Notes under the pieces: model-generated
The model's database searches: none
What the model was told of the DNA's origin: nothing
What the model saw: the letters and a program-made list of their open reading frames with translations, nothing else
Position numbers and translations under genes: made by a program
Shown: one piece after another, positions 12,606 through 23,982 of the stretch
Position numbering within the stretch: the first letter of the stretch is position 1
Layout: each line of letters begins with the position of its first letter
Source: Larix kaempferi
Lineage: Eukaryota; Streptophyta; Pinopsida; Pinales; Pinaceae
Direction of reading: 5' to 3'
Length of the DNA: 64,000 nt
NCBI GenBank assembly: GCA_027924585.1
Contig: BSBM01000461.1
Location: 6,260,501-6,324,500, forward strand

Positions 12606-12845
12606 ATGATCATGTGATGACGATGATGATGATCGTGTGATGACGATGCTGTTGATCATGTGATGACGATGTTGATCGTGTGATGTCGATGCCGATGATC
12701 GTGTGATGACGATGTTGATCAGGTGATGGCAATGCTGATGATCATGTGATGACGATGCTGATGATCGTGTGATGACGATGCTGATCGTGTGATGACGATG
12801 CTGATCGTGTGATGACGATGCTGATGATCGAGTGATGTCGATGTT
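12606..12845 (+). repeat. Tandem array 5 in Copia-1 tail (gatcgtgtgatgacgatgct)
   Basis: About twelve copies of a 18 to 27 base unit built from gatcgtgtgatgacgatgct with variable gatgat additions. It stops about 130 bases before the polypurine tract. Confidence 0.85.
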
Positions 12846-12968
12846 CCAGTAACTAGTTGAGTTGCTGATGATGATGAACTGAAGAAAGCTTCCGATGATA
12901 TATAGATGTATCATGTATGATGTATGACTCGTTGCTCCTGCGGATGTTGTTATAATATCCTTCTCGTT

Positions 12969-12977
12969 AAGGGGGAC
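12969..12977 (+). other. Polypurine tract of Copia-1
   Basis: aagggggac sits immediately before the LTR start TGTTGAATATTG. This is the plus-strand primer site for reverse transcription. Confidence 0.8.
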
Positions 12978-13471
12978 TGTTGAATATTGTAACTTCTAAG
13001 AATATTATATTTGTATATTATTTATTCCGGAGATGTTCCATACCTCCGATGTGATTATACTATAAATCTAGAGATGTTTATTCCTCTGGATTGGTTGTGG
13101 TAACTAGGGTTTATAGACCCACCATGTGGGGGTCGGCCCAGTCAATTATAATAGGGTATTTAACCTAATGGTTAAATACGAGCCTACATGTACTTGTGTA
13201 AAATATATGTCAGTGTAGTGTATAAATAGAGGAGGTATGTTCCTCATTTGACACACTCACTCACTTGTGAAAGATAGCGCACTTGTCTGGGAGATTTACT
13301 AAGGAGACAAAGTAGGAGGGAGCACATCTTGTATTTTGGTTGATCATCTTATTGAGGAAAGCTTTGCTGGGTTTTCTACCCCATGAGGGTTTCCCAGGGT
13401 ATATTCTGTGTCTATCTTGTGATTATGTTTCTTTCAGTGATCTTGATAGTCTATTTGGTTTAAACTTAACA
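12978..13471 (+). repeat. 3' LTR of Copia-1
   Basis: 494 bases, starting TGTTGAATATTGTAAC and ending AAACTTAACA, so the ends are TGTT and AACA. It follows directly on a polypurine tract. It contains a TATA box in a good position. No partner LTR is present in the window. Confidence 0.85.
13221..13228 (+). promoter_or_regulatory. TATA box in the Copia-1 LTR
   Basis: tataaata lies 244 bases into the LTR and is followed by gaggagg and a CA-rich initiator-like stretch (tttgacacactcactcac). In a complete element the LTR promoter would start transcription about 30 bases downstream. Here the only LTR is the 3' one, so any transcript would run into D' sequence. Confidence 0.5.
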
Positions 13472-14337
13472 CTAGGTCCTAGAAGAGATTAATTATTAAT
13501 CATTATGCATAAAAACATATAAAATTGCATCTAGAACATTTGCTCAGGAAAATGCATTTTAGTATTAAAATAATATAAATTATTATTTTAGACATTTGCA
13601 CATGAAAATACATTTTAGTATTTAAAATAATAGAAATTATTATTTTAGGAGCAAAATGGAATCCTAGGCTTGAGAATTTAGCTAACAACTCTTGCACCCA
13701 CAAAATTAGAGATTAGAAGGAACATCATGGAGACAAACTTGAGTAAACTTAAGAAAGTTGGTGCACTCTCTAGAAAACTTGTCACATGGATAGGCGAGCA
13801 TTCACTTTTTAATAAGAATAAATTAAACATTATTGCATGAAGCGACATGTGTCGCAATGGGTTTTCCTATTTAAGGAAGGCTTTGGGAATGGGTAAAGGA
13901 CCCAATGTTTGGATGGTTATCGTAATTTTTGTAAAGAGAGTGAATTGCTTCTATTGGAGTTTGGCAAGAAATTCTGGTGGGAGGGAAACCCATTTCTGAG
14001 TCTCTAGATTACGTGTGTGAGCTCTATGACCCAAAGCTTGAGGGTGGCCATGCAACTGAAAGCATGAGCCTATGGTTGGGTTGCGAAGCTAACGGTTTCT
14101 TCGCTTATGGTTAAACGAGCTTTGGATGTAGGGACACAATGAGGAAGCGGATGGAAAGGGAAAGCGGGATCTTTCGACGGATGGCAGGTATAAGGTTACA
14201 TTTTTATTTGCTTAAGGAAAAATTATATTATGTGTAATGTTGTTTTCTACAATTGATATGTTAGTATGAGTATTATATTATCTAAATGTGTTTTAGTTTA
14301 TTATTTAGGGACGACCCCAAAAACGGGCATCCCTACA
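13472..14337 (+). repeat. Right part of gypsy D' LTR
   Basis: Continuation of the LTR interrupted by Copia-1. It aligns in reverse complement with D LTR sequence at 32820-33335: gcatttgcacatgaaa-like blocks, ggaatcctaggc, gaagcgacatgtgtcgca and gggaatgggtaaaggaccca. It contains a TATA-like cctatttaaggaagg (13867-13881) where the D LTR has a related TTTATAAGG. It ends GGGCATCCCTACA at 14337, two bases before a primer binding site. The last 300 bases do not match the D LTR, which has a different and much longer 3' half. Confidence 0.65.
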
Positions 14338-14339
14338 TT

Positions 14340-14351
14340 TGGTATCAGAGC
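14340..14351 (+). other. Primer binding site of gypsy D'
   Basis: tggtatcagagc is a full match to the 12 bases commonly complementary to the 3' end of plant initiator methionine tRNA. It lies two bases after the LTR end, showing that 13472-14337 is the end of a 5' LTR in plus orientation. Confidence 0.85.
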
Positions 14352-15360
14352 CAATTGAGCCTTGAGAGCACCACACTCATAATTATATTATTTAGGTGTA
14401 GAGAAATGTTAGATCTGAGGATTACGATTTTGAATATCAATGCAACCTATTTACTGGTGTTATATGGATCCATAAAGGACCCTCTTTTCTTGTACACTCT
14501 GTGAATATAGACTCGAATTTTATGCTAAACCCACATCTACAACCTCTGTTTTAAATCTGTGAATCTTGTTTTATGTTAATATTTTTAGGAATGAAAGTAT
14601 GAAAGGAACGGAGATTCATGATTATGTATCTGCAATACATACTATTTAGATCATTTAGATAGAGAGATCTGTAAATTTCACTAATACAATAGTGAAAATT
14701 TACAGATCTGGAAATACATGTTATCATGATCAAACTTCTTTATGCTTGAGAATAAATACAAGGAAAGAACCATTGATTAATCCGAGTATCATCAAGAAAG
14801 AGATCTGTAACTTTCACTAATACAAATAGTGAAGTGTTATAGATCTATAATATATTTTATATGATCGATATATTTTATGCTTGAATGTAACTATATGGAG
14901 GAACCTGCTGAGTGCTGTGGTTATCATAAAAATAAGAGATCTGTAGTTACCACTAATTTAGTAGTGAGTAATACAGATCTGTAAGCATACTTTATAGTTA
15001 CCATAGTTGTCCATTCTGCGCACTCCCTGTATTTTGATGGAGATCCGGATACAGTTGATGTTGCATTAATGGGCGTGTATCCAGGAAGATGACCTGTTTG
15101 TTCAATACCTATGTATATGAAAATCTAAGGAGGTCGATCTACGACCCATTTCCACTAATCGATCGGTGTAGACCTTAGTTTACTTCTGTATACCTTAAAT
15201 CCCTCTACCATTTGCGCCGAAGATCAATCTGTGATCCCTATCGTTGATGTAGATCTATGAATTAATTTTCATTTTATATAAATTTTACCTCTACACATTT
15301 GAGTAGGACCCGGGACTACCATTTTTTGAGGACATATGTATAGACAGAGATGCCAGATAG
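14352..15360 (+). mobile_element. 5' leader of gypsy D' with three repeated hairpins
   Basis: No gag frame is recognisable after the primer binding site. The leader instead contains a repeat of about 136 bases, present three times, each with an inverted repeat built on agatctgta-N-cacta / tagtg-N-tacagatct, at 14666-14709, 14801-14846 and 14937-14980. Each is followed by a related stretch (gcttgaatgtaa- or gcttgagaataa-like, then ggaacc or ggaacg). The remainder to about 15360 has no similarity I recognise. Where the element ends on the right is not visible. Confidence 0.5.
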
Positions 15361-16177
15361 TCGACCAGCGAAGAGTTAGCTTTCATATATTTTGAAACTT
15401 CTTTTCTGTGTAAACGTTAGATGTGTCTGAACTGGAAATTTTATGTTGTTGATGACGTGTGATATGCTTCATTTCTTGCGCCAAGTCCCTCCAATTATGT
15501 GTAAGATTTATACTTATCCTTATATATATATATTTTAATATGATTTTGTTCATGTGTCGATCCCTTTCTAATGAGGATGGGTTATGTTTCATTTCATGCG
15601 CCAATTAATTTTAAGTTTTGTGTAATGAATTTATAGTTATTCGCCGATAGGCGCTACAATGAACATTTCATTGTTGTATATGGAGGGCGATCGCAACTTT
15701 TAATCAGTAATTAAGAATAGTAATTAAGAATAGAAGGCTCCGATGTAATGGCTAAGCATATTCTTCATCAAACACATATATCCAATGATGGAGATTTACG
15801 GTGGGCAGAAAGGGTACCGAAAGGTTTATCCGATTAGCAGTAATTGCCTGTTTCTTTTGTTTAATCGAGCTATTTTGCAGGGAGAACGAAAAGGTTGAAG
15901 CGATCAAGGGTTGAAGATGAATCGGTTTCAGGTTAAGGTTACAAAGATGGATTAGTTGCAGGTTAAGGTTACAACTAGATTCCAAATCCACACTCTATAA
16001 TGGGGCTTCGTTACAAGAATGCTGCTGGACTGTAATCTATTTTACAATACAAAGCTCCTATACCCGTCTAGGATAATTTGCTTTCAGGTCACCGGGGGCA
16101 ATATACGGTTCTTCATCAGGTCGGGCGCCTAACCGAGCAGCCTCTTCATGATCCTCACCATCTCATATTCTGGTGCC
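15361..16177. other. Unclassified stretch between D' leader and inverted-repeat unit
   Basis: No coding frame, LTR end or tandem repeat is convincing. A short direct repeat is present: catttcttgcgccaa at 15470 and catttcatgcgccaa at 15590, about 120 bases apart. Another short one is gaatagtaattaagaatag near 15714-15732. Also ggttaaggttacaa occurs twice, 15932 and 15961. Confidence 0.3.
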
Positions 16178-16728
16178 GGCGATATCAAAAAAGGAGAGAC
16201 TCGGGGAAACAAAAGTGAATAAACAAAAGATTTGAGCTTGTCGTGTCTTAATACAGGACCTGAAGGTGTTGTGAGGGTTAAACTGGTTATCCGAAAGCAA
16301 GAACTGGTAAAGCGGCTGTCTAAAGGTTTAGGCAAGGGAGCGACCATGGAGGATTTGTTGGTGGAGCTTCACGGCAAAGGTCAGGCCACAGTCGATAATT
16401 CGTATGTGAGAATTGTGGCCTAGTGCGGGTGGGAAATCATGGTGGATGGAGACCGGCATTGGACAACATCCCATAATGCAACACTGATTCAGAGTAGGAA
16501 TTTGAGAGCTCTAATTTTGTAAGGTGCTATCGCTGTTGTTAACTTTTGAATATATTATATCCTATGGTTAACATGAATGTAAATGAGAGACTGTGAGTGT
16601 GACAGTAATCAACTCTATATTAAAACAGTTATCAGTTCTGTATTTAATTATTAGTAGCCTTGATGTCTAATCAAATCTTTTGTTTATTTACTTTTGTTGC
16701 CCCGACTCTCTCCTTTTTTGATATCGCC
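16178..16728. mobile_element. 551-bp unit bounded by 58-bp inverted repeats
   Basis: 16178-16235 and 16671-16728 are inverted copies, beginning ggcgatatcaaaaaaggaga on the left; by eye about 55 of 58 positions agree. Between them lies a fragment of a plant gene (see next entry). The arrangement resembles a foldback element or a Pack-type DNA transposon that captured host sequence. I see no target duplication: the flanks are ctggtgcc on the left and ttttcaat on the right. The 19-base segment gtagccttgatgtctaatc occurs both just inside the right arm (16654) and just outside it (16755), which points to a local duplication. It could also be a plain inverted duplication of host DNA. Confidence 0.5.
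16232..16476 (+). pseudogene. PADRE (DUF4228) domain gene fragment
   Basis: The open frame 16232-16423 reads VVRVKLVIRKQELVKRLSKG, then ATMEDLLVELHGKG and VRIVA, before a stop. A second frame at 16441-16476 reads GGWRPALDNIP and ends in TAA. PADRE proteins are small plant proteins with a VKxVITKQEL-like start and a W-R-P-x-L-x-x-I-P end, so both pieces fit one domain with a frameshift between them near 16425-16440. The function of PADRE proteins is poorly known; they respond to pathogens and abiotic stress. The N-terminus normally begins MGN and is absent here. It sits inside a pair of inverted repeats, so it is probably a captured, broken copy. The assignment rests on motif memory, not on a search. 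Confidence 0.45.
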
Positions 16729-16900
16729 TTTTCAATGTTGAGAGTCATGTTCGTAGCCTTGATGTCTAATCTGTGAATACTATGAACTGTGTATCTTGAG
16801 GATGTTGTAAAGAAGGATATATTTTTGGGTTTAACTTGAGAGTTTTCCACAAGTGGCCTTGCACAGTAAGACTTTTAACAAAATTAAAAGCACAAGAAGA

Positions 16901-16949
16901 ACAAGAGTATCTATACTTTTAACAAAATTAAAAGTACAGATACTCTTGT
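16901..16949. repeat. Hairpin with 22-base arms
   Basis: acaagagtatctatacttttaa pairs with ttaaaagtacagatactcttgt around a five-base loop caaaa, with one mismatch. The inner cttttaacaaaattaaaag also occurs at 16872-16890, so half of the hairpin is duplicated just upstream. Confidence 0.7.
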
Positions 16950-18625
16950 GTTTTTTCATGGATTTAAGATCAATAAAATCTAGAAATACAAAATTCTGCA
17001 AAATTCAATTCACCTAAACACAAATTGACTGTCCAATATAACTACTATGAAATACAATAACTGGAAGGTACATAACAGTTGTTCGTATAAAAATTAGTAT
17101 AGCAATTAAACTGATCCAACCAGTTTTCTCTATAGCTTCATCTCAGCAAACAATGTAGACAGCATTAGCTAAATGCGTATTCGGTGTTTAGTGGGCAGTT
17201 ATGTTCACATGGTGTCAACATTGTTTCTGATCTGAGAAAACCTTATGAATTTAAAGATTGGGTTTTGCTTGAAAAAAATATAAATTTGATCATTACAATT
17301 ATAAAATTTAAAAACTCATATTATGTTGAGATTTGGGTTTTGAAGCCTTGAGCTATGGGGGTAGGATTGTAGCAGAGAGGTAGTTCTGAGTCAGCTATAA
17401 TAAAAATAAATTTGGAAGCAGCATGCCCTTAAGTTGTTTTCTATGCAGATATTGTCGCTTTAGCAGCGAGGGATGATGCTCTTACAATAAGTACATTTGT
17501 TATCTACATTGATTGTGTGTGCATGGAGGTGGGTGGGGATCCATTTATATAGAGTACTTTCAGTTTATAAAGGGGAATTTTCCATCGAAAAAAATATAGA
17601 TAGACATTTGTTTGATGAAAGTATTGCTACATACATAAAAGCAAACTAACTGGATTTTCCCATCCCAATGGGTTGCACATACAGTAGAGCATTGGACACA
17701 ACAGAAGATGTTCTTAATAGCATGCCTAAATCCACTTGGAATGTTACTCTGCTACTCAAAAACCACCTGCGATGAGTGCAAATAGTAGATACTATAAATG
17801 AAAAAAGTAGATACTGTAAATGTAATCTTTTATGAAATGTGTGGACTATATATCGCTATCTGCACAAAAAAAAAACCCAAATCGGATTGGATACCTCATA
17901 GATCAATGATGGATTAATATCTTCGATGATGTTGTTTTATGTCCACACTTATATTTCTTAGATAGCTAGCAATGAATATGCAGATCAAGTTAATATTTGA
18001 CATGCAAATGATTGTGGGAAATTTATGGGAATTTTTTTTGTTTTTGGTGAGATCTACCATGAAACATTGATCCAGTGATTACATACAAATGGCAAAGGCA
18101 AAGAGTGTAAAATTTGCACCAGACCAGTGTCAGTTTTCAGGTGGAGACTAGGCCATGACAGATTGTGCAAGATTTAAAACTGGACTCATCCATATTAACT
18201 CCTCCAATCCTTAGATACAGAGCCCACATATTCATGGCTATTAGTTTTGAGAGCAGCCAAGGGATTCATGGCTATTAGATATCACGTCGAATTTTTTTCC
18301 AAATGATCATTAGTCTAGATCGATGGTCTATACATAGCATGCACTTGCAGAATGCATCACTCTCATCTCGCTGCGACATCCAAATCCAGCTGTGGGATCT
18401 CTTCACCCTTTCTCAATTTACATTGTTTGTCAATGCGCCCTCATTAAAATATTCATTGTATATTGTAGATGCATATACTTATGGCTTCAATACATGTTTA
18501 CATCAATGCGCCCTCTTGATCCTTTCATTAAATTCAAAAAAAGCGATTTCATACCAAGATGCACAATCATATGAACTAGTTTCTATTATGGAAACACTGA
18601 ATGTACATTTGGCCCTAATTCTGTA
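16950..18625. other. Unclassified AT-rich stretch
   Basis: No supported gene or element is seen. A plus-strand open frame at 18303-18626 has no domain I recognise and runs into simple sequence, so I do not call it. The phrase gggattcatggctattag and attcatggctattag occur near 18251 and 18228, a short direct repeat. Confidence 0.3.
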
Positions 18626-19235
18626 ATAATAACATTCACTTAAAAACATTCATAAAAAAAATAATAACATTAATTAAAAAACATTCATAGAAAAAATATC
18701 AACATTATTATTCATATCAATTATATTAGCATTAAAGAAAACATTATTAGTAATATTCATATACATAATATTAACATTATTAAAAAACATAAACATTAAC
18801 AATAATATAAAACATTAATATTGATATAAAATATTAATAATATTATTATTTTTATCAATAATTTTTACATTACTAAAAAAACATTATTAATAATATTATT
18901 AATTTTAATTATATTTATATCAATAATGTTAATCATATTAATATTAATATTAATAATTTTTAATATTATTATTAACATTCGTATTAATATTACTATTAAT
19001 ATGCACATTATTAATAATATTATTAATTTTAATAATATTCATATCAATAGTGTTATTCATATTAATATTAATCATTATTAATATTATTATTAATATTGAT
19101 ATGCGCATTATTAATAATAATTAAAAAACACTAATATTAATTAAAAAACATTGATAAAAAAATATTAATATTAACATTAATAATAATGTTATTCATATCA
19201 ATTATATTAACATTAAAGATTTAAACATTATTAGA
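18626..19235. repeat. AT-rich low-complexity block
   Basis: About 600 bases consist almost entirely of aacatta, attaata and aataatatt words. Imperfect longer repeats are visible, such as attattaataatattattaattttaat near 18880-18910 and 19005-19035. It directly precedes the 17-bp minisatellite. Confidence 0.75.
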
Positions 19236-19369
19236 AAAACATGTTAATTTTGGTTTAATGTAAGTCATGTTAAAATGTCAATAATTGTTTGAAGTCAACC
19301 AATGTTGACCAAATTTAAGCATGGTCATTGATACGGTGTACTCAACCATGAGATGTTCATAGTCAACCT

Positions 19370-20258
19370 TGCGAAGCCAAATATTTATTTCTTAAAAATA
19401 ATTCAACATTAATAAAAGTCAACCTTGGATTGATGCCAACCTTACATTGAATTCAACCTTGCTTAAAAGTCGAGTATGGATTCAAGTAAACCCTACTTCA
19501 AAGTCAACTATCAATCAAAGGCACCCTTGAGTTTATGTCCACCATGGATTGGAGTCAACCTTGGAATGAAGTCACCTTTGGTTTGAAATCAACTTGCTTG
19601 AAAGTCAACTATGGATTCAAGTCAAACTTGGCTTCAACACAACCTTGGATTAAAGTCAACCTTGGATTGAATCCAATGATGGCTTGAAGTCAACCTTGGA
19701 TTGTTCAATCACCTTACTTAAAAGTTAACTATGCATTAATGTCACTCATGGATTCAATTCAACCTTGGTTTGAAGTCAAGCTTGCGTAAAATTCAACTAT
19801 GAATGAAGTCAACCACGCTTAAAAGTTGAAACTATGGCTTGAAGTCACCCTTAGATTGAATTCAACCTTGCTCAAATGTCTACCTTTGATTGTAGTCAAC
19901 CTTGGATTGAATTCAACTATGGATTGAAGCCAACCATGGATAAAAACCATGGATTGAGGTCAACCTTAGATTGAAGTCAATCTTGGATTGACATCAACTA
20001 TGGATTGAATTCAACCATGGAATGAAGTAAACCACATATTGAAATCAACCATGAATTGAAGTCTACATTGCTTAAAAGTCAACAATAGATTAAAGTCAAA
20101 TATGGATTGAAGTCAACCTTGGATTGAAGTCAATTATGGATAGAAATCAACCATGGATTGAAATCAACCTTGGATTCAAGTCTACCTTGCATAAATTTCA
20201 ACTATGGATTGAAGTCAACCATTGTTTGAAGTCAACCTTGGATTGAAGTCATCCTTGA
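19370..20258. repeat. 17-bp minisatellite (tggattgaagtcaacct)
   Basis: The unit tggattgaagtcaacct repeats with substitutions and small indels for about 0.9 kb, roughly 50 copies. At 20104-20258 the 17-base spacing is almost perfectly kept over nine successive units. Related words reach back to about 19240. The period is not a multiple of three and no frame is open across it, so it is not coding. Confidence 0.85.
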
Positions 20259-21849
20259 ATTGGTAAAGGAATCGCTACCGTGATCTTTCAACTACACTTC
20301 CATGGATACTAATGGCGGTCTAGAAATAAGGTTTATCATGGATACAGTTTATTATCAAAGTTATATTTCTCTGCCAAAATGAAATCGCATAATAGAAACT
20401 CGATTAGTATTCATTACTCCATTTTTTGTAAAAGTTATTGCTATATTTATAATGTTGATCTGGGTTATACCTTATGATATTTGTTGGTTATATCTATAAA
20501 TTCCATTTGTGATTAGCGAAAACCGGTATAAATATCATTGATGGAAGATCCCGTGGATATGTGAGTCGTAGTTGAAGAGTTCTACTGATCTGCGAGTTGT
20601 GGTACTTATCTTTGTATAACATTCTTTTATATTAGCGGAATTATGTTTTACATTATGTTTGCTGGAATATCAAGTAGGGTTGACTACTCGAAGGCCTTGT
20701 TTAGTCATTTATGAAGAATCCATACGATCAATTTGTTTGATCTACATCCCTACATCCCTCATTTCATTAAGTGTGAACGAAGATTCTGTTTAATATTTCT
20801 GTAGGAACAAAATATGCTTGAATGTGTGAATGAACTATAAAGATCTATGAATTGTCTGTATATATATGTTTTACACTTAGGAACTCGAATTTCACCTTAA
20901 ATCGATTTACTTCATTATGGTTGAAAGTAGCACAACATGGAATGTATATCTTACTGCATGATTTTCTTTTAACCATATAGAATGGAATGTATATCTTATG
21001 GTTGAAAGTAGCACAATATGGAATGTATATCATATAGAAACTAACTTTAGTACCTATAACTCCGATTGATCTATGAACCCCTACGAATCCTTGATGATGT
21101 GTGTTACTTGTGGAAATTTACATGCATATGTGATCTATCATGATAACCCGACATGTGCATTTATAAAAAAAATGTTGTTGAAAGGTAGGATAATGTTAAT
21201 GTATGGTAATTCCTATGTGCATAGCAACGAAGGTTGAAAATGGATTACAATAATTATGTTATCATATAAAGCATTACCTTATAGATAACATTAAAGAGCA
21301 TTTGGGATTGTTACATTAATGAATTATGTATTAAAGAGACACAATTAATGGGTGGTATCATGGTTTGTAAATAATTGAATTACATATAATTATATTTTAT
21401 GTATTCTATGGAATAAGTGCCGTGAATTAATAATGATTCAATCTGTCTGTTTATATAAATGGATTATGTATGGTGAATTAATAATAATTTATTTCCATAT
21501 ATTTATATAAAAAAGAAATATATTGTGAATAATAATATTGCGAACTATATATATATATATAATGGGTGAGATCGTGGAATACATTTGCATTTTAATTACA
21601 CTTTATTTTGGAGTCTTGTATTCTTAGTATGAAATTTCATTAGCTTGTTAGTACTTTAGATATTGAGTTCTCCATGGTGATGTGTCTAGGATATTACATT
21701 GTTCCTTCAATATTAAATTTGTAAGTAAAAAGATTTGTTAGAATATTAGATGTCTAAAGAGAAATTAGTATCTACATTTACCTCTTTAAAAGGGACATAC
21801 TTAATTATGAGGTGAGATTTATTCTTATATAAAGAGTAAAAAAAAAACT
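20259..21849. other. Unclassified stretch
   Basis: No gene is supported. One direct repeat is clear: atggttgaaagtagcacaac at 20917 and atggttgaaagtagcacaat at 20998, each followed by atggaatgtatatc, about 81 bases apart. The similar word atagaatggaatgtatatct lies between them. A (ta) run is at 21547-21561. Confidence 0.35.
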
Positions 21850-23045
21850 ATCGTCTTTATCGATGGTCTGTACACTTCCTCATACGTGTGATGACGATGG
21901 TAGGATTTTTGCTAGGAGAGGCTAGGTTCGTTGTTTAGCCTAGGCTACCGCTTTCAGGTTCTATATGTTGTCGGGTTGGTGAAGCCGACAACACATCATT
22001 ACTAGCAGAGGAAAGACATGGAGGATGTGGAAGTAGGATAGGATGGGAGGATATGTTAGCTAGTAGGGGTTGAGTGCTTATGGCACCAAGCTAGTGGTAG
22101 TAAGTACCTCTCCCTTTAGAATAATTGATTGATTATCTATTGTGAATCTAAAGTATAATGATTTTATAACTTGATCGGTTAATTATTAATGATTGATGAT
22201 GTTGAAACAATTGTGTTGGATGCATGCTCATTTGGTTATATCTATGTGATCGTCATGTCTTGTATGTATGATTGTTCTATTTGCATGAATGATTATTATT
22301 TTGCCAGTTAGTGTATATTAATAGGCGAGGTGATTTTTTCTTATAGTACATATATGATCTATGCGTATGTTGGCCATGCATGCACACCTTGTACATGTAC
22401 TCTAGTATTGATGTAATAAATACTTAACATGCTAAATGATTGTAATTTTATTCTGGATAAGAGTCAGTCGTGCATTAATCAATTTTGAATAATTATTGTT
22501 TAATCATTTGGATATGAATAGATAGGTCAATTAGTTTAGTTAGCAGTTACATATAAGTGATGCACAAGGAATTGTAATGAGATAATTATTATAAATAACA
22601 TAGATATTGTCCAGTGTACACCAATAGTATAGTTCTGATTAATGTGTTTATCATACTATTTAAACCGTTTAAGGTGTTTTGTTTAAAATTAATTAATCTT
22701 ATGCTTGTATTATGTTTTTCTTTCCTTTAAATCAATTATGATTATGGTTGTTATTATTATTATTAGTAGTAGTAGTAGTAGTATGAATGTTGTTGTTGTT
22801 ATTAACATGCATGATCTTATTGTTATTTTAATTGTTGTCAAATAAATATAGCTTAATGGTTTGCATAAATGGATGAATTTAGCTCGATTGTTTGATGTGA
22901 ATAGTAAAAAGGACTAATATTATTATTTTAAAAACAATTGAAAGTGATTCTTTTATTTGATATTATTATATTCCATATTATATTGTTATTTAAACTTTAA
23001 TTGTAAATCAAGCAACATTGTTGAGTTGGGATTAGGTTGAATAAT
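21850..23045 (+). repeat. Second family A LTR, left part
   Basis: Matches the LTR at 3402-6089 from about 4170 onward: gtgatgacgatgg, gaaagacatggaggatgtgg, taggatgggaggatatg and agctagtggtagta-like words keep the same order. The first 770 bases of the LTR are not recognisable to the left, so this copy is truncated. It is interrupted at 23046 by the complete non-autonomous copia element and resumes at 26632. Confidence 0.55.
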
Positions 23046-23815
23046 TGTGAAATTGCCCACATAAGATCCAAAGAGATGATGTAAATCTCACAATGAAAGA
23101 ATTTAGGAATAATAGAAGAAGAGACAAGAAATATAACTTAGATCCAAAGAAACTCTGATTGAGGCAGAATAATTACACATGTTACTATTAACAGAATAAT
23201 TGACTGGTAAATATACAATGCTGAGTATGAGGATTCAAATTCACTAGGAGGAATTCGAATTGGCCTTCATGCACAGATCCATAATCAGTGGAGAGTCATC
23301 AATGCCTAACTAGGAGTCCACTTTCTCATCAATGAAGTCATCAATGCACAAGTAATGATCAATCGGGAGTCAAACTGAGTCTAACTGAATGTGGTTGGTG
23401 TAACTGGCACATGGAAGCACTATTATAGTGAAGGAGGCTCAGTGGAGGGTGCCATAGGTTCTAACTGGAGTCAGAATAGTCAATCTAGTCTCACTGGAGG
23501 TCCAACAGAGTGATAAACTTTGTAAAGAGTTAGTTAATCCTTAAATCAAGGAAATAACTGAATATAACTGGACTGGTAAGTGAAGAAGGTGCCCTTGTGA
23601 TGCAGTGGAGCAAAGGAGGGTGCATTAGTCACTGGGAGGCCTAGAAATGATCTGAAACAAGCTCCGGGGGCTAGTTTGTTGAGGATTAGGTGCTGGGACT
23701 GATGACCTAGAATGCAAGCAAAATGCATGCAAACCATAATTTTGCATGCATGACTGAAAATGAAAATGACTGGAAAGCTAGTAGGACTAGGATGGAGTAT
23801 AGGAATATCCTAACA
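23046..23815 (-). repeat. 3' LTR of Copia-2
   Basis: In plus reading it runs from TGTGAAATTGCCC to ATATCCTAACA. Matched end to end with 25840-26626. Confidence 0.9.
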
Positions 23816-23982
23816 CCCCCCCTTAATCCATCCTGGGCCCTGGTAACTAGGACCAAAGGTCACCCATACAATAAATGAAATGATAATAAAATACATAACT
23901 GTCCATAAACTGAGAAAATGGGGAAAAACCTCATGGGAAAAATAACCCCCCTCAAAAGAATAGTAAATAGCTCAAAGAACCA

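Larger units (their letters stand above)
6801..13471 (+). mobile_element. 5'-truncated Ty1/copia retrotransposon (Copia-1)
   Basis: The order is gag, protease, integrase, reverse transcriptase, RNase H, all on the plus strand, then an unusually long 3' tail of tandem repeats, a polypurine tract and one LTR. This is the copia gene order. No second copy of the 494-bp LTR is present upstream of gag, and no primer binding site is seen before the start codon at 7012, so the 5' end is missing. The right flank (ctaggtcctag, 13472) continues the D' LTR, as shown by the matching sequence in D (cctgggtcctagtgaaaatg in reverse complement of 33310-33335). The left border near 6801 is approximate: it is where similarity to the D LTR stops. 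Compared with the other elements here the coding region is well preserved, so this is among the younger insertions. Confidence 0.85.

Noticed and set aside
11181-12845. CRISPR-like regular repeats
   Set aside because: Units are contiguous without unique spacers and lie in a plant retrotransposon tail.
12594-12914. 106-codon minus-strand frame over array 5
   Set aside because: Pure product of the gatcgtgtgatgacgatg repeat.
18303-18626. 107-codon plus-strand frame
   Set aside because: No motif, unremarkable composition, and it runs into the AT-rich block.
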